Assembly: GCF_002135355.1 (NCBI RefSeq)
Contig: NZ_NEGE01000006.1
Coordinates: forward strand, 1 to 64,000
DNA length: 64,000 nucleotides
DNA from: Acinetobacter sp. ANC 4169
GTDB taxonomy: Bacteria > Pseudomonadota > Gammaproteobacteria > Pseudomonadales > Moraxellaceae
Direction of reading: 5' to 3'
Below are positions 1 to 8,568 of this stretch, one piece after another. Made by a program: the position numbers and the translations under genes. The notes under the pieces are model-generated. The model was not told the origin of the DNA and made no database searches. It saw only the letters and a program-made list of their open reading frames with translations. Numbering within the stretch: position 1 is the first letter of the stretch; each line of letters starts with the position of its first letter.

Positions 1-393
1 CTTTTCTTGTGAATACAGCATCAAAGTGCTTAGTTACCGTCCAGAGTTGTGCAAGTGGTTAGGGCAAATAGCAGGTTTTATCTCTTTCACAGACTAGAAG
101 TCTTAGGTCTATTACAAACTCTACTATTTGCATATAGTGGAAGCTAATCACTACATGCTCCAAGATACAAGATCTATTGTATTTAAAATACATAAACTTA
201 ATGAAAATAAAAAATCTTAGTATCGAATATAAGAAACATCTCAATCCATACAGTACTAAAAAATATTTTAAGCAATTTATTTTATTATCAATGGGATTAA
301 TATTTTAAATAAAATTATTTCTAAAATGAAACCTGATAAACAAAATGTAGCTGCTTGTTCATCAGGTTCTCAATTTTAAAACTAAATCAGGGC
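1..393. other. Left edge and dut downstream region, no convincing gene
   Basis: This AT-rich stretch holds no gene I can support. A plus-strand frame open from the window edge runs to a TAG at 95-97 (31 codons) and could be the 3' end of a gene lying further left, but the fragment is too short to assign. A 61-codon minus-strand frame at 59-244 has no ribosome binding site and a composition typical of AT-rich noise. The right part carries the dut terminator. Confidence 0.5.
321..368 (-). terminator. Probable terminator of the rep-dut unit
   Basis: On the minus strand, AACCTGAT pairs with ATCAGGTT (plus positions 330-337 and 361-368). An inner AACAA/TTGTT pairing extends the stem, and a short T-rich tail (CATTTTAG) follows. 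It starts 26 bases after the dut stop codon. The T tract is weak, so efficiency is uncertain. Confidence 0.5.
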
Positions 394-846
394 TTAACCT
401 TTACCCGTATGGCCAAAACCGCCTGCACCACGTTCAGTCGCTTCAAATTCATTCACAATATCAAATTGCGCCTGAATAACAGGAACCAGTACGTACTGCG
501 CTAAACGTTCACCAGGCTGCAAAGTAAATGCTGTTTGGCTACGGTTCCAAACCGATACCATCAATTCACCTTGATAATCTGAATCAATCAGGCCGACCAG
601 ATTGCCTAGAACAATCCCATGTTTATGTCCCAAACCTGAACGTGGTAAAATTAAGCCGGCAAAATTTGTGTCTTCAATATAAATGGCCAAACCTGTTTTA
701 ACCAATACCGTTTGCCCCGGTTCAATGACAGTCGCTTCGTCTACACAAGCACGCAAGTCCAAACCTGCTGAACCCGAAGTCGCATAAGTTGGCATAGGCC
801 ACTCGTTGCCTAAACGTGTATCGAGTACTTTCACCTGAACTTTCAT
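394..846 (-). CDS. dut: dUTP diphosphatase (dUTPase)
   Basis: Hydrolyses dUTP to dUMP and pyrophosphate, keeping uracil out of DNA and supplying dUMP for thymidylate synthesis. The 150-residue protein has the trimeric dUTPase motifs in order: SAGLDLRA near residue 26, PRSGLG near 70, [11 protein letters not shown] near 86, GERLAQ near 115, and the glycine-rich C-terminal arm GAGGFGHTG that closes over the active site. I chose the internal ATG at 846 (MKVQVKVL), because the 12-codon upstream extension is not typical of the family and the chosen length matches it. The gene lies 51 bases downstream of rep on the same strand and is probably cotranscribed. Confidence 0.95.
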   Translation of the reverse strand: MKVQVKVLDTRLGNEWPMPTYATSGSAGLDLRACVDEATVIEPGQTVLVKTGLAIYIEDTNFAGLILPRSGLGHKHGIVLGNLVGLIDSDYQGELMVSVWNRSQTAFTLQPGERLAQYVLVPVIQAQFDIVNEFEATERGAGGFGHTGKG

Positions 847-897
847 TTGTTTTTTCCTAATTGCTTGGTTTAAATGTTGCATGGTTTAAATCGTAAA

Positions 898-2937
898 TTA
901 ACGCTTAATCAGCGCACGTAAATTTTCCAGATAATGCTGAGCTTGCAGTTTTGGATCAATATTGCCGGCCAATTTTTTCTTGCGTCCCAGCCATTCCAGC
1001 TCATCCTGCGGCAATTCATCCAGGAAGCGGCTTGGTGTCATCTGTTTCATCTGGCCACCCGCTTTACGTTGCTCAGCCAACGTAATGGTCAGACCTTGAC
1101 GTGCCCGGGTAATACCCACATACATCAGACGGCGTTCTTCTTCGACCGTATCAGCTGCAATCGAGTTTTTATGCGGCAGGATTTCTTCTTCCAGACCAAT
1201 CAGATACACATAGGGAAATTCCAGACCTTTCGATGCATGTAAAGTCAGTAAATTGACTTTGTCGGTATCTTCTGCTTCCTGCTGCTGCTCGAGCATATCC
1301 AGCAGCACCATTTTACGAATGACACTTTCAATATTCTTGTCATCAACATCTTCAGCACGGTTAATCAGGCTTTGAATACTGCTATACAGCACTTCAATAT
1401 TATCCAGCTTGGTTTTTTCCTGTGCCGGTGTTGCTGCATTTTCTTTAAGATAATCAATATATCCCGCTTCATGCATCATCTGGCGAATAATCGGCACAGG
1501 CTCGTCATCGTCGAGTAGATTACGGGTAAAGTTAGCAATAAAATCGGCAAATTCAGCCAATTGTGTGGTGGCTTTTTTCGGAATTACCATAGTCAAGCGC
1601 TGATCACCAGCTGCCGACAATAGCGACAAATGATTTTCTTGAGCGAACAAGCCTAATTTTTCCAATGTCACCGGACCAATAGCACGTTTAGGGGTATTAA
1701 TAATCCGTAAAAATGCACTGTCATCTTCAGGGTTAATAATTAAACGCAAGTAACTCATGATGTCTTTAATTTCTGCGCGAGCAAAAAAAGACTGACCACC
1801 AGAAAGCTTGTAGGGAATCTGCATTTGACGCAGCTGTGTTTCCAAAATGCGTGCCTGAAAATTACCCCGATATAAAATCGCGTAATCTTTCCAGTTTTTC
1901 CCATTCATGAGCTTATGGGTAATCAGATCCTTGACCACGCGTTCTGATTCATCATCATCATTACGGCAGGTAATCACCCGAATTACCTCACCATGGCCTT
2001 TATCTGACCAGAGTTTTTTATCAAAAATATGCGGGTTATTGCCAATGACCGTATTCGCCGCTTTCAAAATACGGCTGGTCGAACGGTAATTTTGCTCTAG
2101 CTTAATGACTTTTAAATTCGGAAAATCCTCTTTTAATAACGCCATGTTTTCTGGTTTTGCACCACGCCATGCATAAATGGATTGGTCATCATCACCTACT
2201 GCGGTGAATTGTCCCATCACGCCCACCAGCAGTTTCACCAAAATATATTGCGCCGTATTGGTGTCTTGATATTCGTCGACCAAGAGATAACGCACCCGAT
2301 TTTGCCACTTATCCCGTACTTCAGCATTTTCTTGGAGTAAACGGGTTGGCATTACAATCAGATCGTCAAAATCTACGGCGTTATAGGCACGCAGGTTACG
2401 TTCATAAAGTTGATACAAATGCGCAAACTGGACATCTTCAGCGGTTTCACAAGTAGTGTGAGCTTGTTCCGGTGGAATCAGGTCATTTTTCCAGTCCGAA
2501 ATCATTTTCATTGCCTTGGCAATCAGCTCTTTACTTTCCGCACCCGACAAATTATCGCGGTGCATTAAATCCATCAGGATGCGCTTACAATCATCGGCAT
2601 CCAAAATAGAAAAATTGTTTTTTAATGGTGTATGTTTCAGTTCCAGTCGCAGCAAATTCAAACCAAAAGTATGGAATGTTGATACAGACAGCCCTTTGGC
2701 TTCTTCACGAGACAATAATTTACCAACACGCTCTTTCATCTCACGTGCCGCCTTATTGGTAAAGGTCATGGCCGTAATACGATGTGCCGGAATCCCGCAA
2801 TTTTTGACCAGATGTGCGACTTTTCGAGTAATAACCGAGGTTTTACCTGAACCTGCCCCTGCAAGTACTAACAAGGGTCCTTGAGTGTATTTCATGGCTT
2901 CAAGTTGCTTGTCATTGAGTTGACTTGCCGACGACAT
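898..2937 (-). CDS. rep: ATP-dependent DNA helicase Rep (UvrD/Rep superfamily 1A)
   Basis: A 3'-5' DNA helicase that removes proteins ahead of the replication fork and helps restart. The 679 residues match the family length. SF1 motifs appear in order: Walker A GAGSGKT at residues 27-33, a TFTNKAA motif, motif II VDEYQDT near 215, motif III GDDDQSIYAWRG, QNYRST (motif IV), HASKGLEF (motif V) and VGITRARQ (motif VI). DEYQDT and the overall pattern fit Rep better than UvrD or PcrA. The start ATG at 2937 (MSSASQL) follows a GAGG ribosome binding site; an upstream in-frame ATG at 2985 lacks one. Probably cotranscribed with dut. Confidence 0.9.
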   Translation of the reverse strand: MSSASQLNDKQLEAMKYTQGPLLVLAGAGSGKTSVITRKVAHLVKNCGIPAHRITAMTFTNKAAREMKERVGKLLSREEAKGLSVSTFHTFGLNLLRLELKHTPLKNNFSILDADDCKRILMDLMHRDNLSGAESKELIAKAMKMISDWKNDLIPPEQAHTTCETAEDVQFAHLYQLYERNLRAYNAVDFDDLIVMPTRLLQENAEVRDKWQNRVRYLLVDEYQDTNTAQYILVKLLVGVMGQFTAVGDDDQSIYAWRGAKPENMALLKEDFPNLKVIKLEQNYRSTSRILKAANTVIGNNPHIFDKKLWSDKGHGEVIRVITCRNDDDESERVVKDLITHKLMNGKNWKDYAILYRGNFQARILETQLRQMQIPYKLSGGQSFFARAEIKDIMSYLRLIINPEDDSAFLRIINTPKRAIGPVTLEKLGLFAQENHLSLLSAAGDQRLTMVIPKKATTQLAEFADFIANFTRNLLDDDEPVPIIRQMMHEAGYIDYLKENAATPAQEKTKLDNIEVLYSSIQSLINRAEDVDDKNIESVIRKMVLLDMLEQQQEAEDTDKVNLLTLHASKGLEFPYVYLIGLEEEILPHKNSIAADTVEEERRLMYVGITRARQGLTITLAEQRKAGGQMKQMTPSRFLDELPQDELEWLGRKKKLAGNIDPKLQAQHYLENLRALIKR

Positions 2938-3020
2938 AGTATTTCCTCGTATTGATTGGAGCTCGATTATAGTCATCTGTACCAAACTTGCATAACCTAA
3001 AATACAAATTTGACATTCAT

Positions 3021-3049
3021 AAAAAAAACCACCCGAAGGTGGTTTTTTT
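3021..3049. terminator. Strong intrinsic terminator between the lipoprotein gene and rep
   Basis: ACCACC and GGTGGT pair around CGAA with A-runs and T-runs on either side, so it can work on both strands. It ends the minus-strand lipoprotein transcript, whose stop is at 3074. Confidence 0.85.
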
Positions 3050-3073
3050 AATTCATCATTAACGCATAAAGAA

Positions 3074-3724
3074 TTATTGAACCGCGTAAATGCTGATTTC
3101 TACACGACGGTTTTGTTCACGGCCTTGAGCGGTTGAATTTGATGCGATTGGATTCGCTGAACCTTGACCTTGAGCGTTAATACGTGAAGTTGAAACGCCT
3201 TTAGAAGCCAGGTAGCTTGCTACTGATTGAGCACGCGCTTGAGACAATGGAATGTTAATAGAATCATTACCAGTGCTGTCTGTATAACCCGTTACAAGAA
3301 TACCGCTCTTGTTATCTTCAGTTAAAGTTTGCGCAACTTTATTCAAAGTTGTGTAGAAGTTAGGTTTGATATTTGATTTGTTGGTATCAAATGTAATGCT
3401 ACCTGGCATAACCAGACCAACCGAACCATCTGGATTACGGTTTACGTCTACACCAGTACCCGCCATTTGTTGACGAAGTTTTTTCTCTTTATTGTCAAGA
3501 TAAACACCAGCAGCACCACCTACAACTGCACCAATCGCAGCTGCACGGTTGTTTTGCGAGCTAGAATTTGCATTACCTTTCGAAATACCATAACCAGCAG
3601 CTGCACCCACTAATGCGCCAATTGCTGTTTTATCGTATTCCATACCGCCTGTACTACCTGCAGTTTGACAACCGGAAAGTACTAATGCCCCTGCTACAGC
3701 TGCTGAAATTACTAGTGCACGCAT
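3074..3724 (-). CDS. OmpA-family lipoprotein with glycine-zipper segment
   Basis: A 216-residue envelope protein. The N-terminus is a lipoprotein signal with lipobox LSGC (modified Cys19). Two glycine-zipper-like stretches follow (GALVGAAAGYG and AAIGAVVGGAAG), then an OmpA C-terminal peptidoglycan-binding domain from about residue 105, with VTGYTDSTG and the terminal NRRVEI signature. It resembles YiaD-type proteins, which link the outer membrane to peptidoglycan. The start ATG is preceded by a perfect AAGGAGG. It is transcribed divergently from the acyltransferase gene and ends at its own terminator. Family assignment is firm; the precise role is not. Confidence 0.85.
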   Translation of the reverse strand: MRALVISAAVAGALVLSGCQTAGSTGGMEYDKTAIGALVGAAAGYGISKGNANSSSQNNRAAAIGAVVGGAAGVYLDNKEKKLRQQMAGTGVDVNRNPDGSVGLVMPGSITFDTNKSNIKPNFYTTLNKVAQTLTEDNKSGILVTGYTDSTGNDSINIPLSQARAQSVASYLASKGVSTSRINAQGQGSANPIASNSTAQGREQNRRVEISIYAVQ

Positions 3725-3974
3725 TGCATGCCTCCTTCTTGTGTTTTATCGTATGGTGGAATAATGAATTAAAAAAAATGGGCATACCATTGATTTTTTG
3801 TAAATAATACAACCATTCGTTACATTTTGTAATATTTTATGTGAGTGTGACGAGTAACTTAAGCACAATTTCTTCATAGTTGTATGAATAGACTTTTTTA
3901 TTTCAAATTCTGCAATTATATTAAATACTGACAAAAAACATTCAATGATTTTCTTTTTAGGGCCGTTTTTTATT

Positions 3975-4898
3975 ATGTCATCTCAAAATACCAAGCAACC
4001 GATATTAAAAAAAATATCTCGCGGGCTTACTGTCGGATCGGTGATTACCGGAAGTACTTTTTTTCATGGTCCACCTGTACTCGCATTGGGATTGACTAAA
4101 CTAATTAAAAAATCACGTAAAGTAGATGAAACCAACATTCAGATTACCAACAGCTGGCTCAGTGTCAATAATTGGCTGATTGACCATGTATTGCCCAACT
4201 TAAAGTGGGATATCAGTATTGATGAAGGCTTAGATCTGAGTATGCAAGGTCGTTACCTGATGACCTGCAACCATCAAAGTTGGGTAGATACTACGGTAAA
4301 TCAATATTTTGGTTTAACCCGCATGCCCCTGACCCGTTTCTTTACCAAATGGGAACTGATCTTTATTCCTTTCGTGGGACAAGCCTTTAAAATTTTAGGT
4401 TTCCCGATGATGAAACGGCATACCAAAGAACAGATTGCCAAAAATCCGGAATTGAAAACCCGTGACATGGAAGAATCACGTAAAGCCTGTGAACAGCTGC
4501 TGAGTCAACCTTTTACCTTACTAAACTATCTAGAAGGCACTCGCTTTAGCCCAGAAAAACACGACCAACAAAAGTCACCTTATAAGCATTTATTAAAACC
4601 TAAAGCAGGCGGTTTAGCTTTAGCCTTAAATATTTTAGGTGACAAAATTGATGCTTTGGTCGATATGACCATTGTTTATCCGGATGGGGCGCCGGGTTAT
4701 GGTGATTTCTGGTTAGGCGAAGTCAATCGCATTGCGGTGAATTTGCGTAAAATTGAAATTCCAGGCTGGGTATTAGGCGGCAATTATGAAGATGATGCCG
4801 AATATCGTGAACAATTCCAGCAATGGGTTGATGAGCTATGGACTGAAAAAGACCAACTGATTGAACGCATGCAGCAAGACTTGGCTACAAAAGCTTAA
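3975..4898 (+). CDS. 1-acyl-glycerol-3-phosphate acyltransferase-like protein (PlsC/YihG type)
   Basis: A membrane-associated phospholipid acyltransferase of about 307 residues. It carries the HX4D catalytic motif (NHQSWVD, about residue 97) and the substrate motif EGTR (LEGTRFSPEKH, about residue 188), spaced as in PlsC enzymes. An N-terminal hydrophobic stretch probably anchors it. The sequence resembles E. coli YihG, a probable acyltransferase, more than classical PlsC. I chose the ATG at 3975 (MSSQNTK), because the ten-residue extension from 3945 is very hydrophobic and has no ribosome binding site; neither start has a strong one. The next gene begins 18 bases downstream, so the two are likely cotranscribed. 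Confidence 0.8.
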   Translation: MSSQNTKQPILKKISRGLTVGSVITGSTFFHGPPVLALGLTKLIKKSRKVDETNIQITNSWLSVNNWLIDHVLPNLKWDISIDEGLDLSMQGRYLMTCNHQSWVDTTVNQYFGLTRMPLTRFFTKWELIFIPFVGQAFKILGFPMMKRHTKEQIAKNPELKTRDMEESRKACEQLLSQPFTLLNYLEGTRFSPEKHDQQKSPYKHLLKPKAGGLALALNILGDKIDALVDMTIVYPDGAPGYGDFWLGEVNRIAVNLRKIEIPGWVLGGNYEDDAEYREQFQQWVDELWTEKDQLIERMQQDLATKA

Positions 4899-4916
4899 CA
4901 ACGCGCAAGGAAAAAA

Positions 4917-5969
4917 ATGAAGCAAGACGACCAGATCACGCCCCCGACCTTTTCTTTTGTAAAAAAAGGCACTTGGGGATGGAAAGTTGCACTGGGCTAT
5001 GACATTTTCATGATGGTTCTGATCATCATCAATTTGATCTGCTTAAGTGGCAATGCACTCCTGATGAGTGATTTTGGTGGCTGGCTATTTAACTTCATTC
5101 ATCTTCCGGAACTGTTGCAGTTTTACCGTACCGCATTACGCCCTTGGGTCATCATCACCGAAAGCTGGTTTACCAGTTTTCTGGTGATTGAACTGCTGGT
5201 CCGCTGGGCCATTGCGATTATTGGACAACATCATAAGCGCTGGTTTTTCTTCCCCTTTATTCACTGGTACGAAATTCTATCGATTATTCCGCAACTGCGT
5301 TTCTTACGCCTGTTACGTGCCGGTTCTATCGCCTATAACCTGCATCAGCATGGTTATAAAGTCATTCCATCCAGTTGGTATCAACGGGCGAACTTTTATT
5401 ACCATCTGGTATTAGAGGAACTCACCAGTCGTATCGTGATTACGGTTTTAGACAGCATAAAACATGAACTCTCTACCAGTACCACACATAAAAAACTGAT
5501 TGAAGATCTGGTTGCCCACCACCGTGAAATGTTTGCCACTGCCCTAGCGGATATTTTGCAAGAATCTTTAGGCAAAGAGCTGCAAGCGCAAAAAATCATG
5601 ATAGCCGAAAATGTCGGTGATATTGTCAATCGCGCCATTGAAGATACGCCTGAACTGACCCAGTTGTTACGCCTGATTCCAATTGTCGGTGGCCGCATAG
5701 AGCAACAGATCCAGAGTATTGGCCAACGCTTGGGAGAAAATATCACTCTGGGGCTGATTGAACCTTTTGCACACGATCATAAAAATGAAAAAAATCTGGC
5801 ATATTTAGAAATTTCAAATAAAATCAGCCAAATACAATTTGAAAATAACACCCATGTGGAAAAACTGGTTGAGTCGGCAGTTTTTGAAAGTTTAGAAGCC
5901 ATTCGCCAGCAAGTGAAAATAAAACAATGGCAACAAATTCTGGAACAGCATGATCAAGTTAAAGAATGA
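4917..5969 (+). CDS. Membrane protein with voltage-sensor-like N-terminal domain, no pore
   Basis: A 350-residue protein I cannot name. The first 140 residues look like the S1-S4 voltage-sensor fold of ion channels: S1 about 27-46, S2 about 82-103 with F85, E92 and R96, S3 about 109-125 with E119 where channels have Asp, then an S4-like segment with R128, R131 and R134 at three-residue steps. No S5-pore-S6 region follows. The rest (about 150-350) is soluble-looking and helical, with a hydrophobic patch around LLRLIPIVGG (about 246). Start ATG follows AAGGA. It lies 18 bases after the acyltransferase gene, suggesting a joint envelope role. Function unknown; the sensor assignment is by pattern only. 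Confidence 0.6.
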   Translation: MKQDDQITPPTFSFVKKGTWGWKVALGYDIFMMVLIIINLICLSGNALLMSDFGGWLFNFIHLPELLQFYRTALRPWVIITESWFTSFLVIELLVRWAIAIIGQHHKRWFFFPFIHWYEILSIIPQLRFLRLLRAGSIAYNLHQHGYKVIPSSWYQRANFYYHLVLEELTSRIVITVLDSIKHELSTSTTHKKLIEDLVAHHREMFATALADILQESLGKELQAQKIMIAENVGDIVNRAIEDTPELTQLLRLIPIVGGRIEQQIQSIGQRLGENITLGLIEPFAHDHKNEKNLAYLEISNKISQIQFENNTHVEKLVESAVFESLEAIRQQVKIKQWQQILEQHDQVKE

Positions 5970-6091
5970 ACATAAGATTTAAAATATTGAAATCGCTGCT
6001 AGAGAAAAGCTGCAATTTGTTCTAGGATTTGCTCTATTTACAACATAACTTCGACATAAAATTAATGAGTCAGAAGTCTTAAGGAATAATT

Positions 6092-6823
6092 ATGGCTGAT
6101 ATACGGATTACAGGCAGAATGGTTAATTTTACCCGATTAACTTTTGACACCAATGATCACAACGCAATCCGCCAGCAATTGACTCAAATGCTTCAAGAAA
6201 CTGCTTCTCATGGCACACTGGTGATTATTGACAGTACTGTAGAACAAGAATTGATTGCACTGATTCAGTTATTGATCAGTCTGGATTTACAGCCTTTGGG
6301 TGTGATTGACGGCATTCTTTCCGCTGAAGCCCGTGCCATTCAATTTCCTGTTCTGCCAGCAGACAATAAACCCTTACAACGCATTAAAGCCACGAAAGAA
6401 CAAGTGGTTGAGAGCAAACCTGACCTTGATACCACCCAAACTCCAGATGCTGAAGAAGTGGTAGCAAAACCAGCTCGGGGCATTAGTCATGTGACTTCTT
6501 ATCACGATGAAATTTTGCGCACTGGCCAATGCCTGGTTCAGGATCACGGCGATATTATTCTCAATGCCGGTATTAACAGCGGTTCTGAAGTTATTGCTTC
6601 AGGAAATATACATATTTATGGTAGCGCACGTGGTAGAGTCATCGCCGGCGCAGGCGGAAACGGTGCAGCACGTATTTTCTGCCATTCTCTGGAAGCAGAA
6701 TTGGTATCCATTGCAGGTACATATTGTGTGGCGGATGATATTCCCCCGCATGTCCTGAAAAAGGCTGTCCATATTTACTTGAATGATCATCAAGAACTTG
6801 TCTTTGAAGTTCTCGAATTTTAA
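6092..6823 (+). CDS. minC: Septum site-determining protein MinC
   Basis: Inhibitor of FtsZ polymerisation recruited to the poles by MinD. The 243 residues contain an N-terminal FtsZ-binding domain (about 1-105), a variable linker rich in Glu, Thr and Pro (about 110-140), and a C-terminal beta-helix dimer domain (about 143-243). The latter has the family pattern of repeated glycine turns ([38 protein letters not shown]) that binds MinD. AAGGA lies just upstream of the ATG. First gene of minC-minD-minE, with 66 bases to minD. Confidence 0.95.
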   Translation: MADIRITGRMVNFTRLTFDTNDHNAIRQQLTQMLQETASHGTLVIIDSTVEQELIALIQLLISLDLQPLGVIDGILSAEARAIQFPVLPADNKPLQRIKATKEQVVESKPDLDTTQTPDAEEVVAKPARGISHVTSYHDEILRTGQCLVQDHGDIILNAGINSGSEVIASGNIHIYGSARGRVIAGAGGNGAARIFCHSLEAELVSIAGTYCVADDIPPHVLKKAVHIYLNDHQELVFEVLEF

Positions 6824-6889
6824 TGTATAAATAAACACCAAAAGCCCCATATTTAAAAAGGGGTTTGAACCATAACAGGAGTGGATTCG

Positions 6890-7702
6890 GTGGCGAAAAT
6901 TGTTGTCGTAACATCAGGCAAAGGTGGTGTAGGTAAAACTACGACTAGTGCATCTTTTGCAACAGGTTTAGCCCTTCGCGGTCACAAAACTGTTGTGATC
7001 GATTTTGACGTGGGTTTACGTAACCTAGATTTAATTATGGGTTGTGAACGTCGCGTTGTTTATGATTTTGTAAATGTATTGAATAATGAAGCGCGTCTTC
7101 AACAAGCGCTCATTCGTGATAAAGATATTGAAAACCTGTACATTTTACCTGCTTCACAAACCCGTGATAAAGATGCCTTGACTGATGAAGGTGTTGCACG
7201 TGTAATGGATGAACTTTCGCAAGAATTCGATTACATTATTTGTGATTCGCCTGCGGGGATCGAACGTGGTGCAATCATGGCGATGTATCATGCGGATGAA
7301 GCAATCATTGTAACCAATCCGGAAATTTCTTCTGTACGTGACTCTGACCGTATTATTGGAATGCTCGACAGCAAAACCAAAAAAGTAGAACAAAACGAAG
7401 GTCGCATCCGTAAACATTTGTGTATTACACGATTCAATCCAGAACGTGCTGATAAACAGGAAATGTTAACGATTGACGATATTTCTAAAGATATTTTACG
7501 TGTACCTACTCTTGGTGTCATTCCTGAGTGTCCAAGCGTATTACAAGCATCGAACGAAGGTAAACCTGTGATTCTGTTTACTGAAGAGTCAGCGGGTCAG
7601 GCTTATGATGACCTTGTCGCGCGCTTCCTGGGTGAAGAACGTCCTTACCGTCACATCGCGGTAAAACCTAAGGGTTGGTTAGCACGATTATTTGGAGCGT
7701 AA
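6890..7702 (+). CDS. minD: Septum site-determining ATPase MinD
   Basis: A membrane-cycling ParA/MRP-type ATPase that carries MinC and oscillates with MinE. The deviant Walker A motif GKGGVGKTT lies at residues 11-19. DFDVGLRNLDL (A' region) and DSPAGIE (Walker B) follow, and the C-terminus is an amphipathic membrane-targeting helix (GWLARLFGA). I place the start at GTG 6890 (MAKIVVVTSG, 270 residues as in E. coli), because AGGAG at 6877-6881 sits eight bases before it; an in-frame GTG at 6881 overlaps that binding site. minE follows after three bases. Confidence 0.95.
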   Translation: MAKIVVVTSGKGGVGKTTTSASFATGLALRGHKTVVIDFDVGLRNLDLIMGCERRVVYDFVNVLNNEARLQQALIRDKDIENLYILPASQTRDKDALTDEGVARVMDELSQEFDYIICDSPAGIERGAIMAMYHADEAIIVTNPEISSVRDSDRIIGMLDSKTKKVEQNEGRIRKHLCITRFNPERADKQEMLTIDDISKDILRVPTLGVIPECPSVLQASNEGKPVILFTEESAGQAYDDLVARFLGEERPYRHIAVKPKGWLARLFGA

Positions 7703-7705
7703 GAA

Positions 7706-7978
7706 ATGGCAGGATTCTGGAGTAAATTATTCAGCAACGATGATAAACCTTCAAGCGCACAAACTGCTAAAGACCGCTTAAAAGTAATTGTTGCTTCTGA
7801 GCAAGGTTTAGGTAAACGCTTAAGCCAGGACAAAATTGACCTCATGAAAAAAGAAATCATGCAGGTGGTTAACCGTTATGTCCGCGGTGTTGATGAACAA
7901 CATATTCAAATGTCGGTACGTTCTGAAGCCAATATTGAAATGTTAGAGATGAATATCAATTTGCCTGAAGAGCGATAA
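7706..7978 (+). CDS. minE: Cell division topological specificity factor MinE
   Basis: The 90-residue protein stimulates MinD ATPase and confines MinCD inhibition to the poles. An N-terminal membrane- and MinD-binding segment (FWSKLF) precedes the contact helix region (AKDRLKVIVASEQ), and the C-terminal dimerisation domain ends in MEMNINLP-like sequence (LEMNINLPEER). Length matches the family (88 in E. coli). It lies three bases after minD and is translationally close-coupled. Downstream is a repeat-rich region rather than an obvious strong terminator. Confidence 0.95.
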   Translation: MAGFWSKLFSNDDKPSSAQTAKDRLKVIVASEQGLGKRLSQDKIDLMKKEIMQVVNRYVRGVDEQHIQMSVRSEANIEMLEMNINLPEER

Positions 7979-8024
7979 TCTGAATTTTGATTAGTCAAGC
8001 AAATTGAATCAAGGCAAAATATGA

Positions 8025-8125
8025 GCCTAAACAAAGCACCGCTTTGTTTAGGCGCAAGACGAGAAGCTTTGCTTCGAAGTGGCCAAATCATTGGCTCCGC
8101 TTTGCCCAGTCGCAAGACGAGAAGC
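8025..8125. repeat. Triloop hairpin with CGCAAGA-type direct repeats
   Basis: A perfect 13-bp stem (8025-8037 with 8041-8053) with triloop ACC is followed at once by CGCAAGACGAGAAGC (8053-8067). The same 15 bases recur at 8111-8125, 58 bases on. Between them are smaller inverted repeats (GAAGC/GCTTC). The triloop core AAAGC-ACC-GCTTT and the following CGCAAG are shared with the repeats at 18.4 kb and 36.7 kb. The hairpin sits 46 bases after minE and has no T tract, so it is not a standard terminator, though it could mark the 3' end of the min transcript. Confidence 0.7.
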
Positions 8126-8221
8126 CAGGTTTCCTATTGGCAAAGTCATGGAAAATGCCTTGTCACTTGCGCACTCATATTTTGCCTTTTTTATTTTAAT
8201 CAGTATACCAAGGAGTTTGCG

Positions 8222-8509
8222 ATGGCATTATCTCAGCCAGCAACGTTCAATGAAGAATGGTCAGATGAGCGTGTATTTGCCTATTTAACCCAGCTTCCTC
8301 CTGCAGGCGTGAATGCTGATTTTCACGTGCTTTATCATGCGTTCAAGCACATGCGCCCAAATGATTATGAACGTTTATTGACTCAATTCATTGCCGACGG
8401 CCGTGATATCAATGCCACCAATCCTGAAGGTCAACGCATTCATGACGTGATTGTTCAATATCCACGTCAAAGCGAAGGTTTTCTGGAAGTTCTTGCCAAG
8501 TTTGCATAA
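8222..8509 (+). CDS. PA4642-family conserved hypothetical protein
   Basis: A 95-residue cytoplasmic protein with no signal peptide or membrane segment. It resembles a conserved family of Pseudomonas and Acinetobacter that I recall as PA4642-like; function is unknown. Visible features are an aromatic and charged N-terminus (EEWSDERVFAYL), a central DFHVLYHAFKHMRP, and ankyrin-like wording (GRDINATNPEGQRIHDVI) that may be a single ankyrin-like turn. The start ATG follows AAGGAG by seven bases. An in-frame extension back to 8021 runs through the repeat and is not coding. Confidence 0.75.
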   Translation: MALSQPATFNEEWSDERVFAYLTQLPPAGVNADFHVLYHAFKHMRPNDYERLLTQFIADGRDINATNPEGQRIHDVIVQYPRQSEGFLEVLAKFA

Positions 8510-8524
8510 TTTCCTCGTTTCGAT

Positions 8525-8552
8525 AAAAAGCCTGCTTGTTGCAGGCTTTTTA
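8525..8552. terminator. Bidirectional terminator between convergent genes
   Basis: AAAAAGCCTGC pairs with GCAGGCTTTTT around TTGTT. It lies between the plus-strand PA4642-like gene and the minus-strand AEC transporter gene and can serve both. Confidence 0.9.
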
Positions 8553-8568
8553 TTTTCTTGGATGTGAG

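Noticed and set aside
59..244. 61-codon minus-strand frame near the left edge
   Set aside because: AT-rich residue mix (Phe, Ile, Tyr), no ribosome binding site and no motif; it looks like noise.
8021..8221. N-terminal extension of the PA4642-like gene
   Set aside because: It runs through the hairpin repeat and has no family similarity; AAGGAG points to the ATG at 8222.
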